From the NCBI GenBank assembly GCA_036346205.1, contig JARFJB010001495.1, positions 2,457,001 through 2,521,000 on the forward strand: a stretch of DNA of 64,000 nucleotides. The letters run 5' to 3'. This document shows positions 24,606 through 36,347 of the stretch, piece by piece (position 1 is the stretch's first letter; every line of letters begins with the position of its first letter). Source of the DNA: Vesta saturnalis (taxonomy: Eukaryota; Arthropoda; Insecta; Coleoptera; Lampyridae). The position numbers and the translations under genes were made by a program. The notes under the pieces are model-generated. The model saw only the letters and a program-made list of their open reading frames with translations, was not told the DNA's origin and searched no databases.

Positions 24606-25944
24606 TCATTCGGCTTCAGATTCATCACTTCCTGAGTCATCCAAATCTTGGAAAAGATCATCGTCATCACTTTCTTCAGTGTTAACTGTGAAAATAAGAG
24701 GTCTTACTTCATCCACAATCTCTTCATTAACAAAAGTATCTTTAATTATTTTATCCGTATGATCAATACATTTTTGCCATATTTCCGCACTAACTGTTTT
24801 TAATGCGTCGTTCCACGTATTAAGAACATCTTCGTCTTTCCGGATGTCGCAACGATACTTTTGTCGTATTTGTTCTTAGTAATGCCCCATACCAACTCAA
24901 TTGGATTGAAATGGCAATGATACGGGGCAGGCGCAAAACTTCATGTCCATATGATAGAGCTAGCTCATCGATTACATATTTTCGCATTGGTCTACTTTGT
25001 TTCTTTTGGCCAATTCCACTAACTCTGCCTTTGTCATAAAATTTTCCCACGCTATTTTTTAGCGGTTAACCATTGCTGTATTTCTTCTTTTTCCAAGAAA
25101 CTTTGACTGCCTTCTCTGCCTTTCTAGAATGATAACTCGCATTGTCAAGGACAATTATTGATGGTTCCTCTAATTTTGTAAAAGTGATTCCTCAAACCAT
25201 TTTTCGAACAATTCTGCGTTCATATTATCGTGATAATCTAATGATTTATTTTTGTACCGAAAATTAATTGACTTCCGTCGATAAAACCGTTTCTGTTACC
25301 TGCTTCAATGATAATAAATCGTTTTCCATCTGATGATTTGTTCGGTTGATGTAAACTCTTTGCACTGTTATCTTGCCAAGTACATTTTGACGTACTACCT
25401 TTACTAAATATCCACGTTTCGTCTGTAAAACAAACTGTCTCGAACTTTCGGAGTTAAGATTTTTGAGATACTTTCTCAGAAAAACGTTTCTTTTGGCGAC
25501 AATGTGGCTTTGTTCACACAAACCGCGTCTATTGTTGGTTTTTGGAATTTAAAGCCCATATTTTTAACACTAGAGCCAAACTGGTTTTTCCTATTTCATA
25601 CGCGGTTCTCAATTTTAAGAAGTTTAATAATGAATTTAACGTTACGTGTTCCTTCTTCGCGTACATCTCGTATATTAATGCACGAATTGTTTGTTTTCCA
25701 TTTTCTGGAAAATCTGTAGTGCAAAGTTTGACACGCTGTTTTTTCACTGGAGGTTCCAACTCGCCGCCATTTTTTTAAAGCACAGATTTTCCCCACCGTC
25801 GAAACCGAAAGTTTTAACGCGTTTGCTGTTCTTTGTTGAACAGAAAATGTAGATAATAGTGGACCACCATTTTCTTTTCTTCTTTAAAATAATCGACTGT
25901 ATTTAAAACTAATTCGCGAATTTCTTTACTCAACTTTTCGGCAT
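24606..25944 (-). pseudogene. IS630-type DDE transposase (frameshifted)
   Basis: Transposase of the IS630-Tc1-mariner superfamily. It starts MPK at 25944; the next ~70 codons include a helix-turn-helix (QQRTANALKLSVSTVGKICA near 25850-25790). Around 25270-25100 come NMNAELFEKWFEESL and then SIIVLDNASYHSRKAE, the block with the second catalytic Asp. Near 25040-24960 are AELVELAKRNK and YVIDELALSYGHEVLRLP, and near 24930-24880 the PYHCHFNPIELVWG-type block with the third acidic residue is present but frame-shifted. The C-terminus is very acidic (DDDDLFQDLDDSGSDESEAE) and stops at 24606. About six frame changes break it, several at homopolymers. Full length would be near 440 residues. The first catalytic Asp region is unclear. 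Confidence 0.85.
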
Positions 25945-26262
25945 TATATTAATGGTTAGTTTATATAAACGCTTACTCAAAGAATAATGATAATATAGAT
26001 ATTGCAGTTGTTTTATTTATACCTATATGTACCTACTAAATGGTATAATAATCTATTATTAATTACTTATTGTTACAGTATTGCATATTTATTTGGATTC
26101 TTTTGTAATTGGAGTACACTAAAACGTCATTACCATACTTAGGTATACAATGAACTTTCTAAATGTAAATTGAAATACCTATACTTAATCGAATATTCAT
26201 TATTATGAATGGCTTTTATAAATGTTTATTATAAAACTTGCATTCTTCCATAAATTTTAAAT

Positions 26263-26545
26263 GTAATGTTAAAGCAGTGTTGAGAACCACTGGCATTTTA
26301 TTATACCTATTGAATTTCTATTCTACCTGCATCTGATTCTTATTGCCTTGTCATTATGTGTGAAAGTTGCAAACGCTTTTGTTCGGCAGAAATAGAGGCA
26401 TTATTCATAATATATCCATCTTTCTTTGTCACGTACAATAAGTACGAGACAGCAAAGCATTAAGGCGGTTTCAAGCACAATAGAACCATATATTGACAAT
26501 CCTCCTTGTTAATCCGATACCCGTTCAGTTCTACCGGACAGGCTT
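26263..26545 (-). repeat. Right terminal inverted repeat
   Basis: Inverted partner of 24131-24414; ends ggctt next to the TA duplication. Confidence 0.92.
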
Positions 26546-26547
26546 TA

Positions 26548-26600
26548 GTAAAAGTACTTTGCTAGAGCACCGCGCTAACCATCTGCGCCATAGAGATTCA
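26548..26600 (-). other. tRNA-like half (tRNA-derived SINE or broken tRNA-Ala)
   Basis: On the minus strand the bases read tggcgcagatgg (26590-26579), a good pol III A box. A D-arm GCGC/GCGC and an anticodon arm GTGCT-CTAGCAA-AGTAC follow, with the anticodon in the AGC (Ala) position. The match ends where the transposon at 24131-26545 begins, so the insertion may have cut the unit after the anticodon arm. On the other side of the element I see no convincing T-arm. It may be a tRNA-derived SINE. Confidence 0.35.
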
Positions 26601-27563
26601 AGCCCCAATCGATGTAAACTTTGTCTTTATGTATGTAGAACGGATGTAAATTCTACATATAATAAAATTAATAATAATTTTTAATTACATATTTACTTTT
26701 GAACTTATTCGTTCACAACAAAACCTATAATAGTTTTGTTTTATATTTATCAATACTATTCACCGTCAGGATTATACTTTAATTTGTATATGGTATAGCA
26801 GATAGCAAGGAAGGTTTTTGGTTCTTTCAACAATAGATTTTTTCTTCATTAACAGCCTCGTCATTTGATTCTGGAGTGTCCGTTAACATTTCAAAATCTT
26901 TAAGTATTGGTGGTTTCTTTAAACCAGAGAGCGTTCTGAGAGATTCAAAGACACAAACAATTTCTTCTTAAGTTGTTTGAGTTCATCGCTATTTGTAAAG
27001 TCGTTTTTATCATAGTAAATTATTGTTATTGAGGGCTAGTTTCATATTAACTTTACTCCTATCCCTTAATTCTTGATGAGTAGTTACATACTCTTGATAA
27101 TACCCCATTTTATTATTACATTCCCGTATACTATACGAAGTATAGTATAACCTCGAGATTTTGACGGATCTTCAGGTTTTGAGCATCTCTGAATCCATTT
27201 TGGCATGTGGTCTGTATGTAAACACGATAGCGGTCAGACCGTTTGAGCTACAGTGATGAAATTTGGCATGCGGCTATTATGGAAAATCGTAGGTACGTAT
27301 ATTTGGGACTAGTAGGACCACAGGATGTACTTGTCAACCTACGCAGTTTTCAAATTCTTTGAAATAAACGAGTCGTTTAGACAGAGCTACTAAATTGAAA
27401 CTTCTCTCACGCATAGAAGATACTAAATAACTATTAGATATGAAATTTCAAGCTGATTGAGGCGCTAGATATGTTATTTAAATAAAAAATTATTTTTATA
27501 TAAATTAAAACTTTTAACCAAGGTTTTGATTGGGATACTGCAGAATCACTATGAATTATGAAA

Positions 27564-27566
<3 letters not shown>
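26601..27566. other. Spacer with a possible unknown coding remnant
   Basis: On the minus strand, 27115-26850 gives two overlapping partial frames, GYYQEYVTTHQELRDRSKVN and KKPPILKDFEMLTDTPESND, with composition more like protein than the surroundings. A stop falls near 26850. I do not recognise the family; it may be an element or host pseudogene fragment. The rest shows nothing. Confidence 0.25.

Positions 27567-27635
<69 letters not shown>
27567..27635. repeat. (AT)n microsatellite
   Basis: About 34 AT dinucleotides. Confidence 0.95.
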
Positions 27636-27638
<3 letters not shown>

Positions 27639-28290
27639 TCCGCTTACATATCAAACTAGAAATGGACAAAAATGGTAAAAATAAAAATCTGTAACGTTAA
27701 GTTAAAGCTCCCTTATGTACGCGTGTATATGAGTACCGTGAAGGGTGGTAAAGTTCAAAGGGGTTGTTATCCCGTTTCGCGAAGTGTATTTTGATGAAGA
27801 GTTTGCAGAACACATCTTATTTTAGTAATTTTGTTAAAGAGTATAGTAATTAAGGGAGTTGGTTTAGCGAACGTGAGTGTTACGGGGTATCAGCTGAGTG
27901 CACGTGTTGGTTGTTATTATTTGATGAAACTTTAATGCTTCAGGAAATTGCGTAAAGACTTTCTGACGACAATTGTATCCAATCATCAGCTATTGCAGTA
28001 GAAATTTTGGGGGTTGGAAGTATACCTGGAGGAGATCGGCCATCTATCGTGCCGACAGGAGAAAGAGAGTCTGAGGCCCGGTGTATCCCCTTACTGTTTC
28101 TACTTTGACGGCCTGGACGTGTAAGGTAAAACTATTCAAGTGCTTACTGTTTAATTTTTTTAATATATGATAAATATAAACGTGTAGATTTAAAAGAAGA
28201 TTATTGACTGCGTTATTTAAATGTTATCAAATACACTTCAACAGTTTTATAGTATTTTCGAAGGTACACGTTTATTCAATAAAATACTTA
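27636..28290. other. Spacer, no gene recognised
   Basis: Slightly less AT-rich around 27880-28110. No ORF or repeat is supported. Confidence 0.35.
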
Positions 28291-28597
28291 CCTTTTTAGG
28301 TTTTTTTAATGGTGTATTTTAAATTATACAATCTAAACGTTTCGATAACACTTACAATTATCTTAGTCAGTAATAATACCTATTAAAATCGCTAAAGAAG
28401 TTGAAAACAATTTTATCAAAGTTGAAAAATTAAAACACAAATGTTTATGTTTTAATTTTTCAACTTTGGCAAAATTGTTTTCAACATCTTTAACAATTTT
28501 AATAGATATCACTACTGACGAAGATAATTGTAAGTTTATCGAGACGTTTAGAATGTATACTTTAAAATACACCATTAAAAAACCCAAAAAAGATAAG
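28291..28597. repeat. Palindrome formed by two Penelope-like element ends
   Basis: Arms 28291-28438 and 28453-28597 are reverse complements around a ~14-base loop. The arm sequence (aaaaaacccaaaaaagataag, then a gtgatgatggtgaaagttta tail at 28611-28640) resembles the 3' end of the Penelope-like element at 32690-34045 (aaaaaaacccaaaaagctaag near 33976). It is therefore two head-to-head ends with no coding sequence left. Open frames on both strands here are products of the palindrome. Confidence 0.75.
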
Positions 28598-28640
28598 TAT
28601 TTTATTATGTGTGATGATGGTGAAAGTTTACATTTTCATA

Positions 28641-29746
28641 TCATTTGATGTAGACATTTTATGTAACTAGCTTGTGCTTTAAAATTTTCTTTTATTTAAA
28701 GTTGAATGCTCGCGACGTCGTGTCCGTATGGTTTATGATTATTTCTTTTTACGGTATAGTTAAATGTATAAAAATTTAAATAAAAAGGGCATGTACCACT
28801 AATCTCGCGCTCTCGTAAGCGCTTTTGTGGTATCAAAACAAAGGAATATTGATTTTGTAAAATTTTAAAGCCTTAAGAGTGATTTACTTTCATACCGTAT
28901 TCGGCAATAAAGCTTTGTTTGAAATTCATTGTGTACTCTAACGTATATTTGTTATTAATTAATTTAATAGACATTTGCTAATATTGAATTATTGAATTTC
29001 TTTTAAGTGTTCTTTCGTAAAGAAACAGTATAGATGCTAAAGGACGTTAATATTTTCTTTGTTTGTATTACTTATGCGTGTTGTTCACGCATAATTATTT
29101 AGTATGATTGATTACCATATTTTAATTTGAGTTTATGTCAATTAAGACATTACATTTGAATAAGAGAGTAAACTAAAGTTGATTGCAATAGAGGGGAGAT
29201 TTTTTTATCTTAGTTTCAACAATATTCAAGTTGAAATTTAATAAAATTTAAAAGGTGAAGTGTCGAATAGTAAGAGCGGAATGTGGTGTTTTGGAGCATT
29301 ACGTTCGAGAATAGGCCCAGGGAACCGTTGATGGCGAGAAAAAAGGTAGATTCAAGTATTCTTCCCTGTTTTATGCTAGTACATCACCGAATTAAGACAA
29401 GGTGGCGTCCAAAACATTATCCGATCACACTTACAGTTTCTTCTTAACTACAAAATTTTAATAAAATCCACGATGTCAGGACGAGCTAGTTGTCCCTTTC
29501 AGTTATTTGCCAGTGCGATGTTCTAATGCCGTTTGAGTCCGTTACGTAGGCTTCACAACATTTCTAATTTATTTATTATCTAGCTCGCCTACGCTAACAC
29601 TTACAAGTTCATTAACAACTGCCTTTTTGTACCTCTGACTTCTTTAAGCAAATGACATCGATGAAACTCTCTTTAAAGATTGGCAAGCTTGCCTTCTCTC
29701 ATTGACCAAAAGCCAGTCTATGCCTTATTCCATAAATGGACAGGTA
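28641..29746. other. Spacer, no gene recognised
   Basis: AT-rich, no ORF of note and no repeat seen. Confidence 0.35.
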
Positions 29747-30470
29747 GATCGAATCGGTCAACTTGACGTGCCACTGATAAAGATGCAGGAATGAAGACGT
29801 TAAAAGCAGTGGGAACAGACACAATATTAGCAAAATCTTTAGATGGGCAATATTTCTTACAAATCCTTTGTTAACTTAAGCTTACAAAGAATCCATTTTT
29901 AGTGCTTGATGTACAAGATGATGATATTAACAATTACTCTTTTAAATTAAATTAAATCTATTATATTGAATCAACTGCTACAAAGGGTTGGTTTACAAAA
30001 AATAAGTTAATGCTGTACGGAAGGTGTTCTACAGGTGGATAGAATCTAGATGAAAAATTTAGATAAATTTTATATGTTTTTGCAATACATGAACTTTCAG
30101 TGTTTCAGAATCACGAATAATTGCAACCAAAGGAGAAGCATTATATAGTATGTCCACGGATTGAGTTTACAAGAGGGCAAAATAACAAAAAATATTTTTA
30201 TTTAAAAAAACAGTATATGGGGTTTTGGTCTGCTTGTATAGAAATTAGTTTCTATCGAGTTAAAAATGTATTCATGTTTAGGACGCGGTGTGGTAACTAG
30301 ATATGTAAAATATTGTTAGGTAAACTACCCGTTATGTAAGAGATATCAAAAATTGTATTAAGAAAAAATGTAAGGAATTCAAAATAATGGATACGTGCCA
30401 AATTTTACCCAGTTGTGAGTAAGTTGGTTTCACCCGCAATTTTACGTGCATTACGTAAAACAAAACCGTT
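29747..30470 (+). repeat. Left long terminal inverted repeat
   Basis: About 724 bp, inverted partner of 31729-32448. Short open frames inside are shadows. Confidence 0.85.
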
Positions 30471-30484
30471 AAAATTTTGTTTTT

Positions 30485-30712
30485 AATTTTACAAAAAAAT
30501 GCCAAAGGAATAAAAATTTGTGCTTTTTTTATAACCAACAAATCTGCAATCAAGTCTTCAATATTAATACAGTGTGTTCATAAAATAAAAACAAAGGAAA
30601 AAAGATTTATTAATTTAACGAAAAAATTACAAAGGAATAAAAGTTTGTGCTTGATGTATAACGAACAAATTTATAGTCAAATTTTCAATATAAATACAGT
30701 GTCTCCTTAAAT
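30485..30712. repeat. Two ~90-bp tandem copies
   Basis: 30485-30575 and 30625-30712 share caaaggaataaaa-tttgtgctt and tcaatat-aatacagtgt blocks at about 80% identity, just inside the left arm. Confidence 0.7.
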
Positions 30713-30749
30713 CGAAAAAAAAAAATTAGCAACATTTTTAACTATTGAA

Positions 30750-31637
30750 TTAACCCACCAATACCCCTCTCAGTACACAACATACATCAAGACCATTTCT
30801 GCCAATCCAGTTGTCTCTAAATTCACGATTTAGCCAGTCAACAACAATACGAGAATAATGGGCCGAACAGCCATCATGTTGAAAATAAATTGAGCGACGA
30901 TAATCAAGAGGTAAATCACTTAAACCATCGCGGAAAAAATTCCCCAACATATCCTGGTATGTGTGCTGATTAACATTATCAAAATATACCAAAATATGGA
31001 CCTATTATTCCATGGTAAGAAACAGCACACCACACGTTTACTTTAACCAAATATAGACGCTTATTCGCAATTATAAAATTAGGATTAGTACCACTCCAAT
31101 ACCGTTGCGATGAAACCATCCCGTTGGTAGAAATGGTTGCTTCATCTGAAAACACAACATTACGATGAAAATTTCTGTTTCTCATAATCTCATTTTTCAC
31201 CCATAAACAAAAACAGAGACGTTTTGCATCATCTCCTGGCTCCAAAGCATGATTAAGGATGGGTTTATAAGCATATATTCTGTGTTCCTTCAAAATCCTT
31301 TGAATGTGTGATTTGCTAATACCTAGTTGAGGTGACCGCCTCCTCAATGAACCTGTTGGCTGATCTACTGAATACAACACCAACACACTAGTAGCGTCTT
31401 TTTGATCATGGACTATCTTCTTTTTCTTTAAATTGATTACGGAACGAGTTTCTAAAAATATTTTTACCAACTTCTTTACACCGGGAAACTGTAACACCAG
31501 GAAACTTTTCGATAAATTGTTCTGTTATGTAGCGGTAACGTTTATCCTCCGTGAAATAACATTGTATTTAATACATTTTTTGTTGCAACGTTAACATTTT
31601 TGACAACAAATCTCACTCTTTCAATTTTGTCTGACAT
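30750..31637 (-). pseudogene. IS630-Tc1-mariner DDE transposase (frameshifted)
   Basis: Transposase for the long-repeat element. It starts MSDKIERVRFVV at 31637 and shows the N-terminal helix-turn-helix (YRYYITEQFIEKFPGVTVSR, near 31540-31485). From 31400 come GSLRRRSPQLGISKSHIQRI, the second helix-turn-helix, then HRIYAYKPILNHALEPGDDA. NVVFSDEATISTNGMV holds the first catalytic Asp near 31150 and NVWCAVSYHGIIGPYF follows. After a shift near 30985 the next frame has SIYFQHDGCSAHYSRIVVDW with the second Asp near 30870, and RDNWIGRNG. The third-Asp block is lost; the frame ends near 30750 without it. It is related in layout to the DUF4817 elements in this window but has its own termini. Confidence 0.85.
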
Positions 31638-31728
31638 TAAATCTTTATTTGAAATTTTTCAGCCATAGCCTCCTATTTGCGCGTAATGAGTAGCCAGCTT
31701 AAAACTTTATAAAACATTGGAATTATGT

Positions 31729-32448
31729 TTTCGTTTTAACGTAATGTACGTAAAATTGCGGGTGAAACCAACTTACTCACATCTGGGTGAAATTTGGCAC
31801 GTGTCCATTTGAATTCCTTACATTTTTTCTTAATACAATATTTGATATCTCTTACATAACGGGCAGTTTACCTAACAATATTTTACATATCTAGTTACCA
31901 CAGGCGCGTCCTAAACATGAATACATTTTTAACTCGATAGAAACTAATTTCTATACAAGCAGACCAAAACCCCATATACTCTTTTTTGAAATAAAAATAT
32001 TTTTTGTTATTTTGCCCTCTTGTAAACCCAATCCGGAGACATACTGTATAGTGCTTCTCCTTTGGTTGCAATTATTCGTGATTCTGAAACACTGAAAGTT
32101 CATGTATAGCAAAAACGTATAAAATTTATCTAAATTTTTCATCTAGATTCTATTTTGTATAATTATCCACCTGCAGAACGCCTTCCGTACAGCATTAACT
32201 TATTTCTTGTAAACCAACATTTGATTTAATATAATAGATTTAATTTAATTTAAAAGACTAATCGTTAGTATCATCATCTTGTACATCAAGCACTAAAAAT
32301 GGATTCTTTGTAAGCTTAAGTTAACAAAGCATTTGTAAGAAATATTGCCCATCTAAAGATTTTGCTAATATTGTGTTTCTTCCTACTGCTTTTAACGTCT
32401 TCATTCCTGCATCTTTATCAGTGACACGTCAAGTTGACCAATCCGATC
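31729..32448 (-). repeat. Right long terminal inverted repeat
   Basis: About 720 bp, inverted partner of 29747-30470. Confidence 0.85.
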
Positions 32449-32689
32449 TACCGCGTAGCTTCAACTATGAAATCGTCTGCAAATAAATTGATGCCTGTAA
32501 TGGGTTTACAAAAAAAGTAAAAATGTGGTTCCAAGAATTTGTTCCATGCAAACAGTTATGATTTCAAAAACAGTTTACAACAAGTTTTTAAGTAATTACG
32601 AAACGTCCTGTAAATGTGTCGGATAAATTGAGAGTCTGAAATATCATCTATACACATTTTGATTACATTTCAGAGGGACAAGCTTCAAG

Positions 32690-34045
32690 GTGCATTTTTT
32701 GGTTTTCTTAATGGTATATTTTTGTATTTATATTTTATGTCAGTCTATAGTTATCGTCCTATTCTATGAACTATGGTGTAGCAATGAGTAGCCCTCTCAG
32801 TCCTGTTATAGCTAATGTAAAACATGTAAAAATTTGAAACAGCGTAACAAAATGTATCTAAAAAACCTTTAGTTGGGTATAGATATGTAGATGACGCATT
32901 TGTTATTTGGAGACATGGAGAAGAAGCACTACACGAATCTTTTAAGGTTTACAGAAAGCCGACACACACGGATAGATACCTTCATAAAATATCAAACCAT
33001 CATCCACGTCAAAAAATTGGTGTAATTAAATCTTTAGTGGATTGAGCATAACGAATTTGTGATCCTGAATTTTTGAAAGATGAACATAATACAATCTAAT
33101 GGGTATTCACTTAAAAATACTCATAATGTTTTTTCTTTTATATCTAATGTTACACATACAATTAAAAAAATCATGGTACTAGGGCTGCTTTTAAACCTAC
33201 AAGAAAAAATAAAGAACATTTAAGATCACCTAAAGATGTTTCAAGCCCATTTTCATCTTCCAGAGTGTAAGTCATATTGTGAAAAAGTATACATCGGAAC
33301 CACAAAACGTAGCTTTGATACAAGACGTAAAGAATATATGAGAGTTTGTAGATTAGGCCAGTCTGCGGTAGCTGAGCATGCTTTAAATAATTTAAATCAT
33401 GACAATCAATTTGATAATATTATGTTATTATGTTCGTTTACAACGTGAAGCTATTCAGACATATAAACATCTTAATAACTTCAATAGGCCATTTAAGTAG
33501 GTTTTGACGTCTGATAATTAAAAAAAGGCACAACGATACGGCTTAATTTGACAATTACAATTATGAACAAAAAACTATTTCTTGTTAGATTTGACTAGAT
33601 CTTTAATTGATATGCTTTTATTAATTGGGAATTTTTCGTAACTTTTATATTTACATCATAATTTGATTAAATTTTGTTAAATTTGCTCTTTGATTGACAT
33701 TTTTCACTGTTAGCCTTCGAGCGTTAGAGTGTTCTGATCTGTCATCTTCAAGGCAGTTTAATAATATTTAATTTTATTAAGGATCTAGTTATACTTTACT
33801 AAAATTAGATTCCATAGTTGGCTCTGTACGGTTATCAAACTGTTATATCAGACTCATGTTTGTGTTTTCATATTTAAACAATTCTTAAAGACTTGCCACT
33901 ACTGAGGACGATAACTGTAAGTGTTATCGAAACATATTGATTGATGTAAAATATAAATACAAAAATACTCTATTAAAAAAACCCAAAAAGCTAAGTATTT
34001 TAAGTATATGTAGTAATGGTAAAAGTTAACATTTTCATATTCAAA
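32690..34045 (+). mobile_element. Second Penelope-like element, decayed
   Basis: Inverted ends: 32690-32762 is the reverse complement of a stretch within 33905-33995 (ggacgataact and taaaatataaatacaaaaat blocks). Between them are RT and GIY-YIG fragments on the plus strand. The family differs from the element at 21321-23117. Confidence 0.78.
32780..33500 (+). pseudogene. Penelope-like RT and GIY-YIG fragments
   Basis: Broken remains of a Penelope-like protein. Near 32785-32820 VAMSSPLSPVIANV is the RT block before the active site. At 32876-32920 GYRYVDDAFVIWRHGEEAL carries the catalytic YVDD (32884-32895), then KVYRKPTHTDRYLH and the family-typical SNHHPRQKIGVIKSLV (32945-33040). From 33236 the nuclease reads CEKVYIGTTKRSFDTRR and SAVAEHALNNLNHD, a GIY-YIG block whose GIY part is degraded. 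Parts between RT and nuclease are deleted and several stops are present. Confidence 0.87.
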
Positions 34046-34455
34046 GTGCATTACTTCGTTAATTTCAAATAAATAATTGAGGAATGTCTGCCGGACATTT
34101 GCTTGGAAATAGTCCCATTGAAAATAAGTTTCTGTAAGTAGGCAATGACAGTCCTTATATGAACTTAATTTAAAAAGGCAACAACAAAGGTATTATATTC
34201 TGGGAATTAGTTCCGAAATATCTTTTATTACAGCCAAATCTCTTTCGTATACTTCGTAAAAACTGCACAGAAAAATATTTCACGATTTTTGTGCATAATA
34301 CGTATCTTCTTTAGTTATTACTCACTAAATTAAAAGTATTTTCGGGAAAAAAATTTCTCTGGTAAAATGAAAGACGGTAACAACGTGGATGACACATAAA
34401 TGGATTTCGTCTAAGACGATCATCACCACTGAAATATTTAGATTTCATACTTTTG

Positions 34456-34505
<50 letters not shown>

Positions 34506-36347
34506 TAATAACTGTTTTCATTATTTATTGTGCATGACATACACTTTATCTGAAATGTAATTAATTAAAAGACACTAGACGATAAAAACATGAAGTCATT
34601 GGGTTTGAGGGTGAATATTATTGCATAACGTATTAAAACCAATTGCGCTGCTTAAACTATATATCACTAAAAATAATAACATTTTCCAAGCACTGAATGA
34701 CAAGCCAATTAAAGAAATAAATTATACATTTACTTTTATGTAAAAGTTGTTCGTACGTAGGCACAGTGTTACTAAACATACCGTACACATGACGCTTCCT
34801 TTCGGCCCCAGCAGAGCGGTAAATACAAGAGCTTAGGGGAAAGTAAGTTGTCACGGTGGTTCTATTTATTAGGAGTGTATATGAGCAGCGTTACGTGATT
34901 TTGTACTTTCCTCTTATTACAATTACTTTTGTTAAGGGGTGGCTGTTAACATAAATCGCATTTCTTTACGTTTAAGCGTGAAAAGTTAAAATCGTTCTTT
35001 ATATTACCAAGTACTACACTAATGAACGTAATTAATCTAATAATGATCTGAATTGAATTAGCGGAGATTACTTACGTTGGAACGTTAAGTAAATCCATGC
35101 TAACGAGGGTAATTTAAGGTAGAATAACCGCGTGTAACCCTTTAGCGGTTGGCTTCTATAGAACCCTTACAGAATTTCAATAATTACAACCCATTAATTA
35201 ACGTTACATGGAATTCGGAATATCTGCTACTGTTTACTTTCCATCCACTCAGAAGCAAATATTTGTGGCAACTAGCAATAATGAAACTAGGGAACAACTT
35301 AAAACGTGTTTTAAATTAAGAATAACTTCCGCTACGTTTACGATTAATTATAACTATCAGAACCGAGCTTCGCTTGGTAAGAAAAGAGTTTTAAAATTAT
35401 ATGGTAATTGCTTAAAGCTGAGATTATTACACTTCATAATTCTAAATTGTTATTTGAAAATAAAGCTTAATAGGTTCCATACTTTCAAAACAGTTGAGTG
35501 AGTTCTCGACCCTTTGGTCAACCACACTGTAAGGGCATTAAAGGGTAATGAATATAAATGTACTAACTAACCCTGGTGCAACTCTTCTTATTCCCTTATA
35601 CGCAAGGGTAGATCCCAAAATATATTTCGACGCATTCTAATCTCAGGTATAACAGAAACAATATTTATTTACTGAAGACTTATACAGCAATTATTTTAGA
35701 ATTTTAGCACTGTAACGTTTTCGTGACGATCATTAACTTAAACGTCTAAGACGAGGGGTGTCATGTGTTCATAAGTTTGTTACAAACAATGACTCAGTTG
35801 CTAAGTGAGCAATTGACAAACACTGATTGTGACAAGCGAGGGAGGTATTGGATTTATCTGTGGTCTAAGTCTGCAGGGGACAGATTATTTAGATAGATTG
35901 ATGCGATCAGAATTATTTATATTCGAACCCCATAACCATTTGTTTATGTTATTTATGAACATTACATTCCCTACACATTTCGTATTATTCGTATAAAAAA
36001 TTAAAATAAATACCTGCGCAGGCGAAAGGCAATAAAAATCAGTTACCGTTGTTAAAAGTTTTATAATCCTAAATTTAGATTTTTAGGGTGATATAGTTAA
36101 TTTCTGACTCAATTAAAACCCCAAAAAATCTTTTACTGAATTAAAGGTAGGTCGGTAACTCTGTAGTAATTTACACTAAAATGTAAATTAATTTGTAATT
36201 TTCCCAATGGATACTCAATTTTGAGAACTAAGGAAGAGATACTGGGTAAATTAAGCTTTAAATTGAGCTTCAAACCCTATAAGTACATAATGCATTTTCA
36301 TTTATAACATAATTATAGGTCATATATTAAAATACGGAAATTACATA
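34046..36347. other. 2.3 kb without a recognisable gene
   Basis: Apart from the (TA)n tract at 34457-34505, I see no coding, RNA or repeat feature. A 97-codon plus-strand frame at 35208-35501 has no recognised motif. Confidence 0.4.
34457..34505. repeat. (TA)n microsatellite
   Basis: About 24 TA dinucleotides. Confidence 0.95.

Larger units (their letters stand above)
24131..26545 (-). mobile_element. IS630-type DNA transposon with 284-bp inverted repeats
   Basis: Both ends begin aagcctgtccggtagaactg, are flanked by TA (24129-24130, 26546-26547) and match inward for about 284 bp (24131-24414 and 26263-26545) with almost no mismatch. The total is 2,415 bp with one transposase gene on the minus strand. 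A ~1.28-kb internally deleted copy of the same family lies at 41497-42773. Confidence 0.93.
29747..32448 (-). mobile_element. DDE transposon with ~720-bp inverted repeats
   Basis: Inverted arms 29747-30470 and 31729-32448 match over about 720 bp with scattered mismatches and some small gaps. TA lies at each outer edge (29745-29746, 32449-32450). Outer bases read gatcg-aatcggtcaacttg. Between the arms, 1.26 kb holds one broken IS630-Tc1-mariner transposase on the minus strand and a tandem duplication. More than half of the element is terminal repeat. Confidence 0.85.

Noticed and set aside
28363..28648. Matching open frames on both strands
   Set aside because: They arise because the region is a palindrome of Penelope ends.
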